A DNA stretch of 50,363 bases, taken from Solirubrobacteraceae bacterium (GTDB lineage Bacteria > Actinomycetota > Thermoleophilia > Solirubrobacterales > Solirubrobacteraceae). The notes beneath the pieces are model-generated. The model was not told the origin of the DNA. It ran no database searches and worked only from the letters and a program-made list of their open reading frames with translations. The stretch covers positions 1-50,363 of the forward strand of contig JADGPO010000018.1 in NCBI GenBank assembly GCA_017882405.1, written 5' to 3'. Numbering within the stretch: the first letter of the stretch is position 1; each line of letters begins with the position of its first letter. This document shows positions 40,763-49,346 of the stretch, piece after piece. Both the position numbers and the translations under genes were made by a program.

Positions 40763-41643
40763 TGGGCCCGCACCGCCGTACGCCCGAACAGACCCTGCGG
40801 CCGGAACGAGAGGACCACCACGAGCGCCGCGAAGTACACCAGCGGCGCCCACGTCGGAGACCAGGCCACGGCGACCACGTCGTTGATCACCAGCAGGAAG
40901 ATCGCCGCCGCCATCGCCCCCCCGATGCTGCCCATGCCGCCCAGGATGACGATCGCCAGCAGGCGGGAGATGAGGTCGTAGCCGGTGTTGGGATTGAACG
41001 AGTTGGTGGCGCCGAACACCATGCCGCCGACGGCGGTCACGGCCACGCCGATCCCGACCGTGATCGTCCGCACCCGGTTGACGTCGATCCCGATCAGGTC
41101 GGCCGCGGTGCGATTCTGCAGCGAGGCGCGCACCGCCCGGCCGAACTTCGTACGGTACAGGCCGTAGTAGAGCCCGACCAGCAACGCGATCGCCAGGCCG
41201 AACCCGATCAGGTAGATGTCGGGCAGGTAGAAGCCGAGCAGGTGCACCGAGGAGTTGACGTACGACGCGTGCAGCTGCTGGTAGTCGACGCCGAAGAGCG
41301 CGACCAGGATCCCCTCGATCACGATCGCCACCGCGTATGTGACCAGGATCGACATCTGCGTTCGATCCTGATCACGCAGCCGGCGCATGAAGCAGAACTC
41401 GATCGCCACTCCCAGGGCGAACATCACGGGCACGGTTATCAGCAGCCCGGGGAGCAGACCGATCCCCGCATGGACCGACAGCTCATAGCTCAGGTAGGCC
41501 CCGAGGATCACCATCACGCCCTGGGCGATGTTGATGATGTCCATGACGCCGAAGATCAGCGTCAGGCCGGCGGCCATCAGCGCATACACGCCGCCGGTCA
41601 GCACGCCGTCGATGATCGCCTCGATCAGTGCCGTCGAGGACAT
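40759..41643 (-). CDS. livH: LIV-type ABC importer permease LivH
   Basis: A 294-residue permease with about eight membrane spans. Typical LivH features: GVYALMAAGLTLIFGVMDIINIAQG at the N-terminus, AVRASLQNRTAADLIGIDVNRV in the ATPase-contacting loop and ILGGMGSIGGAMAAAIFL near the end. It forms the pore with LivM. Its ATG is 6 nt after the livK stop. The importer class takes up branched-chain amino acids but also many aromatic and carboxylic compounds, so the cargo is not fixed by sequence. Confidence 0.94.
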   Translation of the reverse strand: MSSTALIEAIIDGVLTGGVYALMAAGLTLIFGVMDIINIAQGVMVILGAYLSYELSVHAGIGLLPGLLITVPVMFALGVAIEFCFMRRLRDQDRTQMSILVTYAVAIVIEGILVALFGVDYQQLHASYVNSSVHLLGFYLPDIYLIGFGLAIALLVGLYYGLYRTKFGRAVRASLQNRTAADLIGIDVNRVRTITVGIGVAVTAVGGMVFGATNSFNPNTGYDLISRLLAIVILGGMGSIGGAMAAAIFLLVINDVVAVAWSPTWAPLVYFAALVVVLSFRPQGLFGRTAVRAQ

Positions 41644-41649
41644 CCCCCG

Positions 41650-42903
41650 CTAGCCCTTCCAGGCGGGCTTGGGGTACAGCGGCGGGTGCACGCCGGGCGC
41701 CCCGGCCGGCAGCGCCTGCACCAGCTTGTCTTTCTGCCACTGGAAGGTCAGCGACTTCCCGGCCGTGTTCTCCCCCAGCGCATCGAACTTCACCGAACCC
41801 AGCACGCTGTCCATCGTGGCGCCGCTGTGGAGGTAGGCAGTGATCTTCTGGTTGGAGAGGCTGTGGGTGGCCTTCACCGCCTGGGCGACCACCTGGCCGA
41901 CCGCGTACGCCTCGGCAACATCGGCGTTGACATCGGACGGGGTGCCACCGTACTTGGCGATGTATTCCTTGACCATGGCCAGGCTGTCGGGCTTCTGAAC
42001 GCCACCGAACCAGGGGCCGGGCACGAAGATCCCGTTCTCGTTGCCGGCCCCGACCGCCTTGACGAACTGCGCGCCCTGGTCAGGGCCGGCGGTGGCAACA
42101 AAGACCTTGGGGCTGAAGTGCTGCTGGACGAAGGCGTGGGTGAATGCCGAGACCGTCGGGACGTCGACCGAGCCGAGGACCACCAGGTCGGCGTGCGTGG
42201 AGGCAACCTGGCTGGCAATCGGGGTGAAGTCGGTGGCTTCGGCCGGAAAGACCTTCGAGAGCACCGTCTTGACTCCCGCAGCCTGCAGGATCTTCTGGGC
42301 GACGGGGATCTGGGGTTGGGTGAACGGGTCGTCCACCGTCGCGTAGGCGGCGGTCTTGGGCCGCTGCGCGCTGGGCAGCGACGCGACCCATTGAGCGAAG
42401 TTCTGGAGGTCGTTCTTGACCGGGATCTGGACAGAGAAGACGTTCTTGAGGCCCTGCCCAAAGACGGCGGGGCCGGCCCCCGCGCCCTCCACGAAGGCGT
42501 ACCCGTAGCGTGCGGCGATCCGCGCCGACGGCACGGTCAGCAGGGTCGAGAAGGGACCGAACACCAACCCGTCCTTGTTGGATCCGATCAGCTTCTGGTA
42601 GTTGCTGACCACCTGCGACGCGCTCGAGGAGTCCGAGATGATGTCGAGCTTGACCTTGTGCCCGAGCAGGCCGCCCTTGGCGTTCTGGTCTGCGGCCCAC
42701 AGCTGATAGCCGCGCTGGAACGCCTGTCCGTCGGCGGCGAAGTCGCCCGACAGCGACAGCGACGCTCCGATCGTGACCGGGCTCGAACCACCGCCCGAGC
42801 CGCCGGATCCGCCGCTGCTGGAGCTAGAGCTGCTGGAGCTGCCGCAGGCCGCAAGCGCCACCATCACGATCGCGGATACCACGCACCTACGCAAGATGGC
42901 CAT
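41650..42903 (-). CDS. livK: LIV-type substrate-binding lipoprotein LivK
   Basis: A 417-residue extracytoplasmic receptor of the importer. The lipoprotein signal ends VMVALAACGSSSS (lipobox LAAC, Cys20), followed by an exposed Ser/Gly linker. The periplasmic-binding fold begins VTIGASLSLSGDFAADGQAFQRGYQLW. GLVFGPFSTLLTVPSARIAAR and the C-terminal FQWQKDKLVQALP are typical of LivK/Leu-Ile-Val-binding and related proteins. It is first in the operon; a GAGGAG site precedes ATG 42903. Ligand unknown; binding selectivity would identify the regulon's substrate. Confidence 0.94.
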   Translation of the reverse strand: MAILRRCVVSAIVMVALAACGSSSSSSSSSGGSGGSGGGSSPVTIGASLSLSGDFAADGQAFQRGYQLWAADQNAKGGLLGHKVKLDIISDSSSASQVVSNYQKLIGSNKDGLVFGPFSTLLTVPSARIAARYGYAFVEGAGAGPAVFGQGLKNVFSVQIPVKNDLQNFAQWVASLPSAQRPKTAAYATVDDPFTQPQIPVAQKILQAAGVKTVLSKVFPAEATDFTPIASQVASTHADLVVLGSVDVPTVSAFTHAFVQQHFSPKVFVATAGPDQGAQFVKAVGAGNENGIFVPGPWFGGVQKPDSLAMVKEYIAKYGGTPSDVNADVAEAYAVGQVVAQAVKATHSLSNQKITAYLHSGATMDSVLGSVKFDALGENTAGKSLTFQWQKDKLVQALPAGAPGVHPPLYPKPAWKG

Positions 42904-42944
42904 TCGACTCTCTCCTCTGCTGCTTATTGAACTGCGCCGGACTT

Positions 42945-42960
42945 ACTGCAATCGTTTGCA
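42945..42960. promoter_or_regulatory. LacI-type operator 5
   Basis: Core TGCAATCGTTTGCA (42947-42960). On the minus strand it lies 2 nt downstream of the -10 box of the livK promoter and 43 nt upstream of the livK ATG. Confidence 0.9.
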
Positions 42961-42962
42961 CG

Positions 42963-42992
42963 ACGGTACTGGTTCCCGAGCGATGGTGTCAA
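42963..42992 (-). promoter_or_regulatory. Promoter of the livKHM-GF operon
   Basis: Minus strand: a perfect -35 TTGACA (42987-42992), 18-nt spacer, -10 TACCGT (42963-42968), then 2 nt, then operator 5: the geometry seen at operators 2 and 3. Confidence 0.75.
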
Positions 42993-43052
42993 CTGCAACT
43001 GCGACGCCAACCCAGCGCTAACGCGGCCCCGGCTCCGCCGAGCGACGCCCGC

Positions 43053-44030
43053 TCAGGGGACCTCCAGCGTGACGCCCAGCCCCCGGAGGCGGACCTGCCG
43101 CGACTGCGGGTAGTAGACCGAGTCGCCGGGCTCGCGCGTCCCGTAGACCAGATAGGTCAGGCCATCTTCGCCGGCACGCAGCGCGTGCGCCACACCGGTG
43201 GAGGGCGGTCGTGCGACCACGTCGCCGGCTCGCAGCGGATGCTCGTCGTCGGCGAGCGTGAGCGTGCCCGCTCCCTCGAGCACGTAGAACAGCTCCTCCT
43301 CCAGCGCGTGGCAGTGCAGCGGCGCGCCCGACTCGCCAGGGCCCAGCGTGACGTGGCTCAGCCCGGCCTTGACCGCGCCCGCCGCCCGACCGAGCGCCCG
43401 TGCCCGACCGCCGAAGGTGTCCTGGACCTCGTGCAGCGCGACCACGTTGGCGGGCCGCGGGTGGGTGGGGTCGATCTCCGGTCGCTCCAGCGGACCCGCC
43501 AGCCCCTCCGCCCGGAACGGGTGGGGCGAATCCAGCGGGACCCAGCGCGGTCCGCACCACATGACCTGCGCGCGCGGCAGGAAGGTGATGCCGGTCTCGC
43601 TGCCCGAGCCGAACGCCAGCAGCTCCAGCCCCGCCTCGCCCGCCAGGAACGTGTGGGGCCGGGCGCGCGGCGGATGCACAACCACGTCGCCCGCGCTCAC
43701 CGGGTAGGCCTCGCCCTTCTCGAAGCCCAGTCCGCCGCCGCTCAGCACGTAGAAGATCTCCTCCTCGTCGCCGTGCACGTGGACCGGCATCTGGCGCGCG
43801 CCCGCGGGAACCATGTACACGCTGGCGCCGATCCGCCGGCAGCCCGCGGCCGCCCCCAGCCGCCCGCGGTGAAACGCGATGTCGCCCTCTGAGACCTCGA
43901 GCTCGTCGACGTCGGCGCGGTTGATGACGGGCGGCGAGCTTATGGCGGAAAGCCTAGTAGCGGCGGCGGTGCGCAGGCGCTCAGCGTGAGTTTTTCTTTC
44001 TCGCTGCTGGGGCGCGGGCGTCGCTGCCAT
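43053..44030 (-). CDS. Bicupin-domain protein
   Basis: A protein with two cupin barrels. The first has the His-rich motif PVHVHGDEEEIFYVLSGGG and the matching GDVVVHPPRARPHTF. The second has PLHCHALEEELFYVLEGAG and GDVVARPPSTGVAHAL. Metal-binding His and Glu residues are present in both, so each may hold a metal. ATG 44030 is the least certain start; the N-terminal 38 residues, rich in Arg, Thr and Ala, may be noise, because no closer start lies before VINRADVDELE. Bicupins include oxalate decarboxylases, gentisate dioxygenase and isomerases; the function here is unknown. It is downstream of operator 5 but oriented towards it, so it is not in that regulon. Confidence 0.72.
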   Translation of the reverse strand: MAATPAPQQRERKTHAERLRTAAATRLSAISSPPVINRADVDELEVSEGDIAFHRGRLGAAAGCRRIGASVYMVPAGARQMPVHVHGDEEEIFYVLSGGGLGFEKGEAYPVSAGDVVVHPPRARPHTFLAGEAGLELLAFGSGSETGITFLPRAQVMWCGPRWVPLDSPHPFRAEGLAGPLERPEIDPTHPRPANVVALHEVQDTFGGRARALGRAAGAVKAGLSHVTLGPGESGAPLHCHALEEELFYVLEGAGTLTLADDEHPLRAGDVVARPPSTGVAHALRAGEDGLTYLVYGTREPGDSVYYPQSRQVRLRGLGVTLEVP

Positions 44031-44517
44031 CGGACGCAGTGTGAGTAGTGGGCGCGCGTGGTTTGGGTGGCGCGGCCGAAAACGAGGCGAATGCAGCAGG
44101 CTGCGGTCGGCAGCCCGGATCGTGCAAGGAAATGATCGCCTCGAACACCCGATCGGCCCGGATTGGCAGGCTTGTCCCCGATCCGGGGGCGTAAGGGTGG
44201 GTGGGGATCGTGTCCCCAGCCAAAAACGCGACCACGCGGCGGATGTCAAGCAGCGACGCGCCGCCCAGACCAACCCAAACCGCACCTCGCTGCTTGATCG
44301 TCCGACGCGGGTCGCGCTACCTGCGTTTTGTTCCAAACCCGCCGACCGCCCCGGGATTTGGCACGAACCGCGGGCTCACCAGGCAATCTGGGCCAGATCC
44401 GCTCGTGGCAATCCGGATTTGGCACGTTCTGACGTTCACGAAACGGGTCGGCAGGCCGGTGCCGGCGCCCGAGCCGAGCGTTCTCGCGGGAGCGGCGCCT
44501 GCGGCCCCATCCGCCCG
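44031..44517. other. Gene-free stretch with several short repeats
   Basis: No convincing protein. It holds an 11-bp perfect inverted repeat TCAAGCAGCGA (44246-44256) / TCGCTGCTTGA (44287-44297) with a 30-nt spacer. A 9-bp inverted pair GGTTTGGGT (44060-44068) / ACCCAAACC (44273-44281) lies 204 bp apart. A small hairpin GGGGA/TCCCC is at 44203-44217, and GGATTTGGCACG is directly repeated at 44354-44365 and 44415-44426. It may hide a structured RNA, or be decayed sequence. Confidence 0.5.
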
Positions 44518-46467
44518 CTACTTCGGCTGGCCGGTCACCGGGTCGAGGATCAGCGGTGAGCTGTGCGACGAGCCGAAATCGAACATTCCGGCAAGGTCGA
44601 ACGGCAGACCTGCGCTCTGATCGCGGGCCGCGAGGATCTGGTCCGCCGAGCCTGAGATGCCGTGAAGGCCCCAGTTGTACTCGACGAAGTTGACGATCGA
44701 GGCCTGATCGCTCAGGTTGTGATCAACGCTATTGACCTTCGAGTAGGGCGAGATCACCATCATCGGCAGCCGCGGGCCGAACCCGCAGCGACCCTGCTCG
44801 CCGTTGAGAGGCTCGTTCGTGGAGCCGGCCGCGGTGCACTTGCCTGAGGTGGGCCCGGTCGTCGTCGTGTTGGTCAGGTTGTCGGCCACCGATGTCGACG
44901 GATTGGTGACGCCGCTGTAGACGTGGTCATACCAGCCGTCGGAGTCGTCGTAGTTGACGATCACCGCCGTGTGGCGCCAGTCCGGCGACTTCTCCAGCGC
45001 GTTGATCTCGTTGACGATGAACTGCTGCTCGTCGGCGGGAGACGAGTACCCGCCATGGCCGTCCTGATAGCCGGGAGCCTTTAGGAAGCTGACCGCCGGC
45101 AGAGCCGACGCGGGCAGCTGTCCGGCGTTGATGGCCGCGACGAGCTGATCGAAGTCGCTCGTGTCGTAGTTGTGGTTGGGCGTGTTGAACTGCGGCGTCC
45201 AGTCGCTGTAGGACTGGGTGTCGTGGCCGATCTGCGCCAGGCCGCTCAGCGTGTCCTGCCCGTTCGCCGTCGCCACCGTGAGGTGATGCGGGTTAGCGGT
45301 GGAGGCGTAGTACTCAAACGGCTCGTGGTGAGGGATGTAGTCGTCCTTGTAGCCCCACTGGCCGGTTCCCCCGAGCGCCGCGCCGACCGGATGGACGGCG
45401 TTGCACAGGGCCTGGTTTGAGGAGTGCGGCACGCTGGTGTTGAAGCCGGCGTTCTTGAACTGGTCGGCGATGAACGTGCTCGGCGACTGGCCTGTCTGAC
45501 CAGTGGCTGCCAGCGCCTGCTGGTAGCTCGTGGTCGGACGGAAGCCGCCCTGGAACCAGCCCCAGGACACGCCGGCCCTGTTGAGCAGGTCGCCGATGTT
45601 CTGGCCCTGCATCGCTACCGCATCGCGGGTGGAGCAGTCATCCCAGAACGGCTGCGCGTCGCTGGTCAGCGAGTAGCCGCCCTTGCCGTTGGCCGTGAGG
45701 TCGCCGTTCGGAGCCGCCGACGTGCTGGTCGAGGGGATGTTGGCGCTGTGCGAGGTATCGACGTTGCCGGTGTCTCCGGAGGCGAGGTTGATCGCGCCCG
45801 GTGACGAGGGACCGAACGTCGTGTTGAACGAGTTGTCACTCATCGCGTAGTGCTGCGCGTAGTTCCACAGCCCGGTCACGGTGTTCCCGTCGTAGTAGTC
45901 CATGACCTGCTTGGCGTCGCACGTGTTGCCGACCGGCCCGGTCCCGCCGGAGGTGCCGACGCTTTGGACGAACAGATCCATCTTCCCGCCGTTGAACGCC
46001 TTCTGCTCGTCGCTGTAGTTGTGGTCCTGGTCGCAGGTGAGCTGGCCCTGCCCGTTCACGGTCAACCCGGTCGCGCTGCTGTCCAACCGCTGCGGGTCGG
46101 CCTGGTTCGGGTTGGAGGTGAGCAGGTTGGTGCTGTGCCGCAGGGAGGCGGGAATCGAGGAGGCGGTCGCCGGCAAGAGGCCGTTGACAGCGGGCGTGCC
46201 GGGAGAGGCCGTGAACTTCTGGCCGTCGGTGTTGGCCGCGTTGGGATACGTGCCGAAGTAGTGATCGAAGGAGACGTTCTCCTGGAAGATCACGACGACG
46301 TGCTTGACGGGCGTCGAAGTGCCGCCGCCGCCGGATCCGTGCCCGCCGTCATGGTGCCTGCCGTCGTGGTGCGGATGGCGATGGACGCGGCCGATCGCCG
46401 CCGTGGTCAGGATGCCTGCCAGGGCGGCTATCGCCACCAGCAAGCCGACGTAACGCATTCGCCTCAT
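44518..46467 (-). CDS. Secreted phosphoesterase (phospholipase C-like, PF04185 type)
   Basis: A 649-residue secreted enzyme of the phosphoesterase family of non-haemolytic phospholipases C. The N-terminal signal MRRMRYVGLLVAIAALAGILTTAAIG is followed by a His/Gly-rich segment (HRHPHHDGRHHDGG). The family opening HVVVIFQENVSFDHYFGTYPN has the conserved Glu-Asn and Phe-Asp-His residues; later motifs are DGHGGYSSPADEQ and IVNYDDSDGWYDHV. The C-terminus GFGPRLPMMVISPYSK is typical. ATG 46467 is chosen because GAGGAG precedes it by 6 nt. It would hydrolyse phospholipid or other phosphodiester outside the cell. It is divergent from the VOC gene. Confidence 0.88.
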   Translation of the reverse strand: MRRMRYVGLLVAIAALAGILTTAAIGRVHRHPHHDGRHHDGGHGSGGGGTSTPVKHVVVIFQENVSFDHYFGTYPNAANTDGQKFTASPGTPAVNGLLPATASSIPASLRHSTNLLTSNPNQADPQRLDSSATGLTVNGQGQLTCDQDHNYSDEQKAFNGGKMDLFVQSVGTSGGTGPVGNTCDAKQVMDYYDGNTVTGLWNYAQHYAMSDNSFNTTFGPSSPGAINLASGDTGNVDTSHSANIPSTSTSAAPNGDLTANGKGGYSLTSDAQPFWDDCSTRDAVAMQGQNIGDLLNRAGVSWGWFQGGFRPTTSYQQALAATGQTGQSPSTFIADQFKNAGFNTSVPHSSNQALCNAVHPVGAALGGTGQWGYKDDYIPHHEPFEYYASTANPHHLTVATANGQDTLSGLAQIGHDTQSYSDWTPQFNTPNHNYDTSDFDQLVAAINAGQLPASALPAVSFLKAPGYQDGHGGYSSPADEQQFIVNEINALEKSPDWRHTAVIVNYDDSDGWYDHVYSGVTNPSTSVADNLTNTTTTGPTSGKCTAAGSTNEPLNGEQGRCGFGPRLPMMVISPYSKVNSVDHNLSDQASIVNFVEYNWGLHGISGSADQILAARDQSAGLPFDLAGMFDFGSSHSSPLILDPVTGQPK

Positions 46468-46652
46468 GTGGGCTCCTCGGTTGTGGATTCTGGACGACGC
46501 GCGAAGCCGAGCGTCGGCCCCGACAGCCTGTACCGGTCGACGCCGCGGGGGGTTGCCGCAGCGTGACGGTGTTGTTATCGCGCTGTGACCGACGCCTGCG
46601 ACCCCAGGCGGGGGCCTCGGTCGCACCGGCATCGGGTGGTAGCGTCGCCACC

Positions 46653-47432
46653 ATGGGAGAACGAACCAAATACACGCCGGGCACGTTTAGCTGGACCGAC
46701 CTGACCACCCCCGACCAGGATGCCGCCAAGGCCTTCTACAGCGCGCTGTTCGACTGGCAGATCACCGATATGCCGGTTGACGAGAGCACCTCGTACTCGA
46801 TGGCGGCCATCGACGGCACGCCCGTGGCAGCGATCTCGCCCCAGCCCCAGCAGCAGCGCGACAACGGGGTGCCGCCGCTGTGGAACTCCTACATCACGGT
46901 GCAGGATGCCGACGCCGCCGTCGAGCGAGCGAAGGAGCTGGGCGCCAACGTCCACGCCCCCGCCTTCGACGTGATGCAGGCCGGCCGGATGGGCGTGATC
47001 CAGGACCCGCAGGGCGCCTATTTCCTCGTGTGGCAGCCGCGCGACCACATCGGCGCGGGACTGGTCAACGCGCCCGGCGCGCTGTGCTGGAACGACCTCG
47101 GGTCGCCCGACATGGAGGGCTCGGCCCGCTTCTACGGCGAGCTGTTCGGCTGGACGACGACCCCGATGGAGGGCGACATGCCCTACCTGATCATCAAGAA
47201 CTCGGACGGGCACTCAAACGGCGGGATCCGCCCGCCGATGCCGCCCGGCGCGCCCCCGTTCTGGCTCGTGTACTTCGCCGTGCAGGACATCGACGCGGCG
47301 GTGGCGAAGGTCACCGAGCTCGGCGGCGCGGTGCTGGGCGAGCCGACCGACATCGGGACCGCGCGGATCGCCGTCGCCGCCGATCCGCAGGGCGCGGTGT
47401 TCTCGCTCTACGACGGGCAGTTCGACGACTGA
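46653..47432 (+). CDS. Two-domain VOC protein (Cfp30B-like)
   Basis: A 259-residue protein of two tandem VOC modules, TFSWTDLTTPDQDAAKAFYSALFDW (about 8-120) and ALCWNDLGSPDMEGSARFYGELFGW (about 140-250). Each ends with a matching segment, IQDPQGAYFLVWQP and VAADPQGAVFSLYDG. This layout is that of the mycobacterial 27-kDa antigen Cfp30B group and related proteins. ATG 46653 is the conserved start; no strong ribosome-binding site is visible. Role unknown; some family members may handle methylglyoxal, but the ligand set for glyoxalase is not complete here. Confidence 0.87.
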   Translation: MGERTKYTPGTFSWTDLTTPDQDAAKAFYSALFDWQITDMPVDESTSYSMAAIDGTPVAAISPQPQQQRDNGVPPLWNSYITVQDADAAVERAKELGANVHAPAFDVMQAGRMGVIQDPQGAYFLVWQPRDHIGAGLVNAPGALCWNDLGSPDMEGSARFYGELFGWTTTPMEGDMPYLIIKNSDGHSNGGIRPPMPPGAPPFWLVYFAVQDIDAAVAKVTELGGAVLGEPTDIGTARIAVAADPQGAVFSLYDGQFDD

Positions 47433-47777
47433 GCGCAGCGTGGCGGTGACGGAGGCGACGGCAGCCGGTAGGTGCGCCGGTTGCGGTCTGTCGCACGGCA
47501 CGTCACCGACACCGGACGGCGCGACGACCACCACCCACGCCGACGCGCCCAGCTACCGCGTGCACCCTCAGGTGGTGCAGCCGACGGCCGGCTCGGCGGC
47601 GCGAATCGCCGCTCCGCCGTCGGGGGTGACCGCGTGTCAGCGTCGAGGCGGTCTCGCAGGTGAGTGATGAAGGGCTCGTTCTCAGTTCTGTGGAGATTCG
47701 TCCCACTGAGTGGTGAGACAGGCGTAATGTCGGAACAGAAGTAGCCTTCCGTCAACCAGTAGGGAGAGAGGGGACCC
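47433..47777. promoter_or_regulatory. Upstream region of the hydroxylase gene with a candidate operator
   Basis: No convincing gene. An imperfect palindrome GTCnCAC-N6-GTGnGAC lies at 47700-47719, with a -10-like TAATGT at 47725-47730, 48 nt before the hydroxylase ATG. This could be an operator for an unlinked regulator (for example GntR or IclR type). The rest is high-G+C sequence with no structure I recognise. Confidence 0.4.
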
Positions 47778-49346
47778 ATGGCGACCGACACGACGCCCGA
47801 GGCGACGAGCTCGACTGTCCGCCCGTACACCGGCGACGAGTACCTGGAGTCGATCCGCGACGGACGAGAGATCTGGGCCTACGGCGAGCGCGTGCAGGAC
47901 GTCACGACCCACCCGGCGTTTCGCAACGCCGCCCGGATGGTCGCCCGGATGTACGACAAGCTGCACGACCCGCAGTATCGCGACGTCCTGACCACCCCGA
48001 CGGACACGGGTGGCGGCTCGTTCACCCACCCGTTCTTTCGAACGCCACATTCGGTCAAGGATTGCGTGGCCGATCGCGACGCGATCGCGGAGTGGGCGCG
48101 AACCAGCTATGGCTGGATGGGTCGCGCTCCGGACTACAAGGCCGCGTTCCTCGGCACTCTGGGCGCCAACGCCGACTTCTATGACCCCTACCAGGAGAAC
48201 GCCCGGCGCTGGTATCGCGACGCGCAGGAGCGCTGCCCGTTCTTCAACCACGCGATCGTCAATCCGCCGATCGACCGCGACAAGGGCGTCGATCAGGTCC
48301 GCGACGTCTACGTCCATGTCGATCGTGAGACCGACGAGGGTCTCGTCGTGTCCGGCGCCAAGGTCGTGGCGACCGGCTCGGCGCTGACCCATTTCAACTT
48401 CATCGCCCACTACGGGGCGGCGCCGATCAAGACCAAGGACTTCGCGGTCATCTTCGCCGTGCCGATGGACGCGCCAGGCGTCAAGCTGATCTGCCGGCCG
48501 TCGTACGCCTACGCCGCCGAGGTCATGGGCAGCCCGTTCGACTACCCGCTCTCCAGCCGGCTCGACGAGAACGACTCGATCCTCGTCTTCGAGGAGGTGC
48601 TCGTCCCGTGGGAGAACGTCTTCGTCTACGGCGACGTCGACAAGATCAACGCCTTCTTCCCGGCGTCGGGGTTCATCCCGCGCTTCACCTTCCACGGCTG
48701 CGTGCGCTTCGCCGTCAAGCTGGACTTCATCGCCGGGCTGATGCTCAAGGGCGTGGAGGCGACCGGCTCCAAGGACTTCCGCGGCGTCCAGGCACGCGTC
48801 GGCGAGCTGCTGGCCTACCGCAACATGTTCTGGGCCTTCACCGACTCGATGGCGCGCAACCCGGACCCGTGGATCGGCGACGCGCTGCTGCCCAACGGCG
48901 AGACCGGCCTGTCCTATCGCGTGTTCGCCACCACCGCCTATCCCCGGGTTAAGGAGATCATCGAGCAGGACCTTGGCAGCGCCCTGATCTACATCAACTC
49001 GCACGCGGTCGACTTCAAGTCCGAGATCCGGCCGGTGCTCGACAAGTACATTCGCGGCTCCAACGGCTACGACGCGGTCGACCGGGTCAAGCTGATGAAG
49101 CTGACGTGGGACGCGATCGGCTCGGAGTTCGGCGGCCGCCACGAGCTCTACGAGCGCAACTACGCGGGCAACCACGAGAACATCCGCCTCGAGGTGCTGC
49201 TCAGCGCGCAGGCCAGCGGCGCGGTCGATCAGTACAAGGGCTTCGCGGACCAGTGCCTGGCCGAGTACGACCTCGACGGCTGGACCGCCCCCGACCTGAT
49301 CAACCCGACCGACGTCAACCGCTTCATGAAGGACAACGGCCGCTGA
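47778..49346 (+). CDS. Two-component flavin hydroxylase, HpaB/4-hydroxyphenylacetate 3-monooxygenase type
   Basis: A 522-residue oxygenase component that uses FADH2 supplied by a partner reductase (not in the window) to hydroxylate a phenol ring ortho to its hydroxyl. The HpaB N-terminal domain is marked by [23 protein letters not shown] and [18 protein letters not shown]. The central FAD-binding domain has [18 protein letters not shown] and [17 protein letters not shown]. The C-terminal helical domain includes [24 protein letters not shown] and [11 protein letters not shown]. The substrate could be 4-hydroxyphenylacetate or another phenol. The next gene starts within the stop codon (TGATG). 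Confidence 0.9.
   Translation: MATDTTPEATSSTVRPYTGDEYLESIRDGREIWAYGERVQDVTTHPAFRNAARMVARMYDKLHDPQYRDVLTTPTDTGGGSFTHPFFRTPHSVKDCVADRDAIAEWARTSYGWMGRAPDYKAAFLGTLGANADFYDPYQENARRWYRDAQERCPFFNHAIVNPPIDRDKGVDQVRDVYVHVDRETDEGLVVSGAKVVATGSALTHFNFIAHYGAAPIKTKDFAVIFAVPMDAPGVKLICRPSYAYAAEVMGSPFDYPLSSRLDENDSILVFEEVLVPWENVFVYGDVDKINAFFPASGFIPRFTFHGCVRFAVKLDFIAGLMLKGVEATGSKDFRGVQARVGELLAYRNMFWAFTDSMARNPDPWIGDALLPNGETGLSYRVFATTAYPRVKEIIEQDLGSALIYINSHAVDFKSEIRPVLDKYIRGSNGYDAVDRVKLMKLTWDAIGSEFGGRHELYERNYAGNHENIRLEVLLSAQASGAVDQYKGFADQCLAEYDLDGWTAPDLINPTDVNRFMKDNGR

Noticed and set aside
44203..44217. Hairpin GGGGA/TCCCC as a terminator
   Set aside because: The stem is only 5 bp and no U-run follows.
47440..47667. 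Small plus-strand frame upstream of the hydroxylase
   Set aside because: No ribosome-binding site, no family, low-complexity translation; treated as non-coding.
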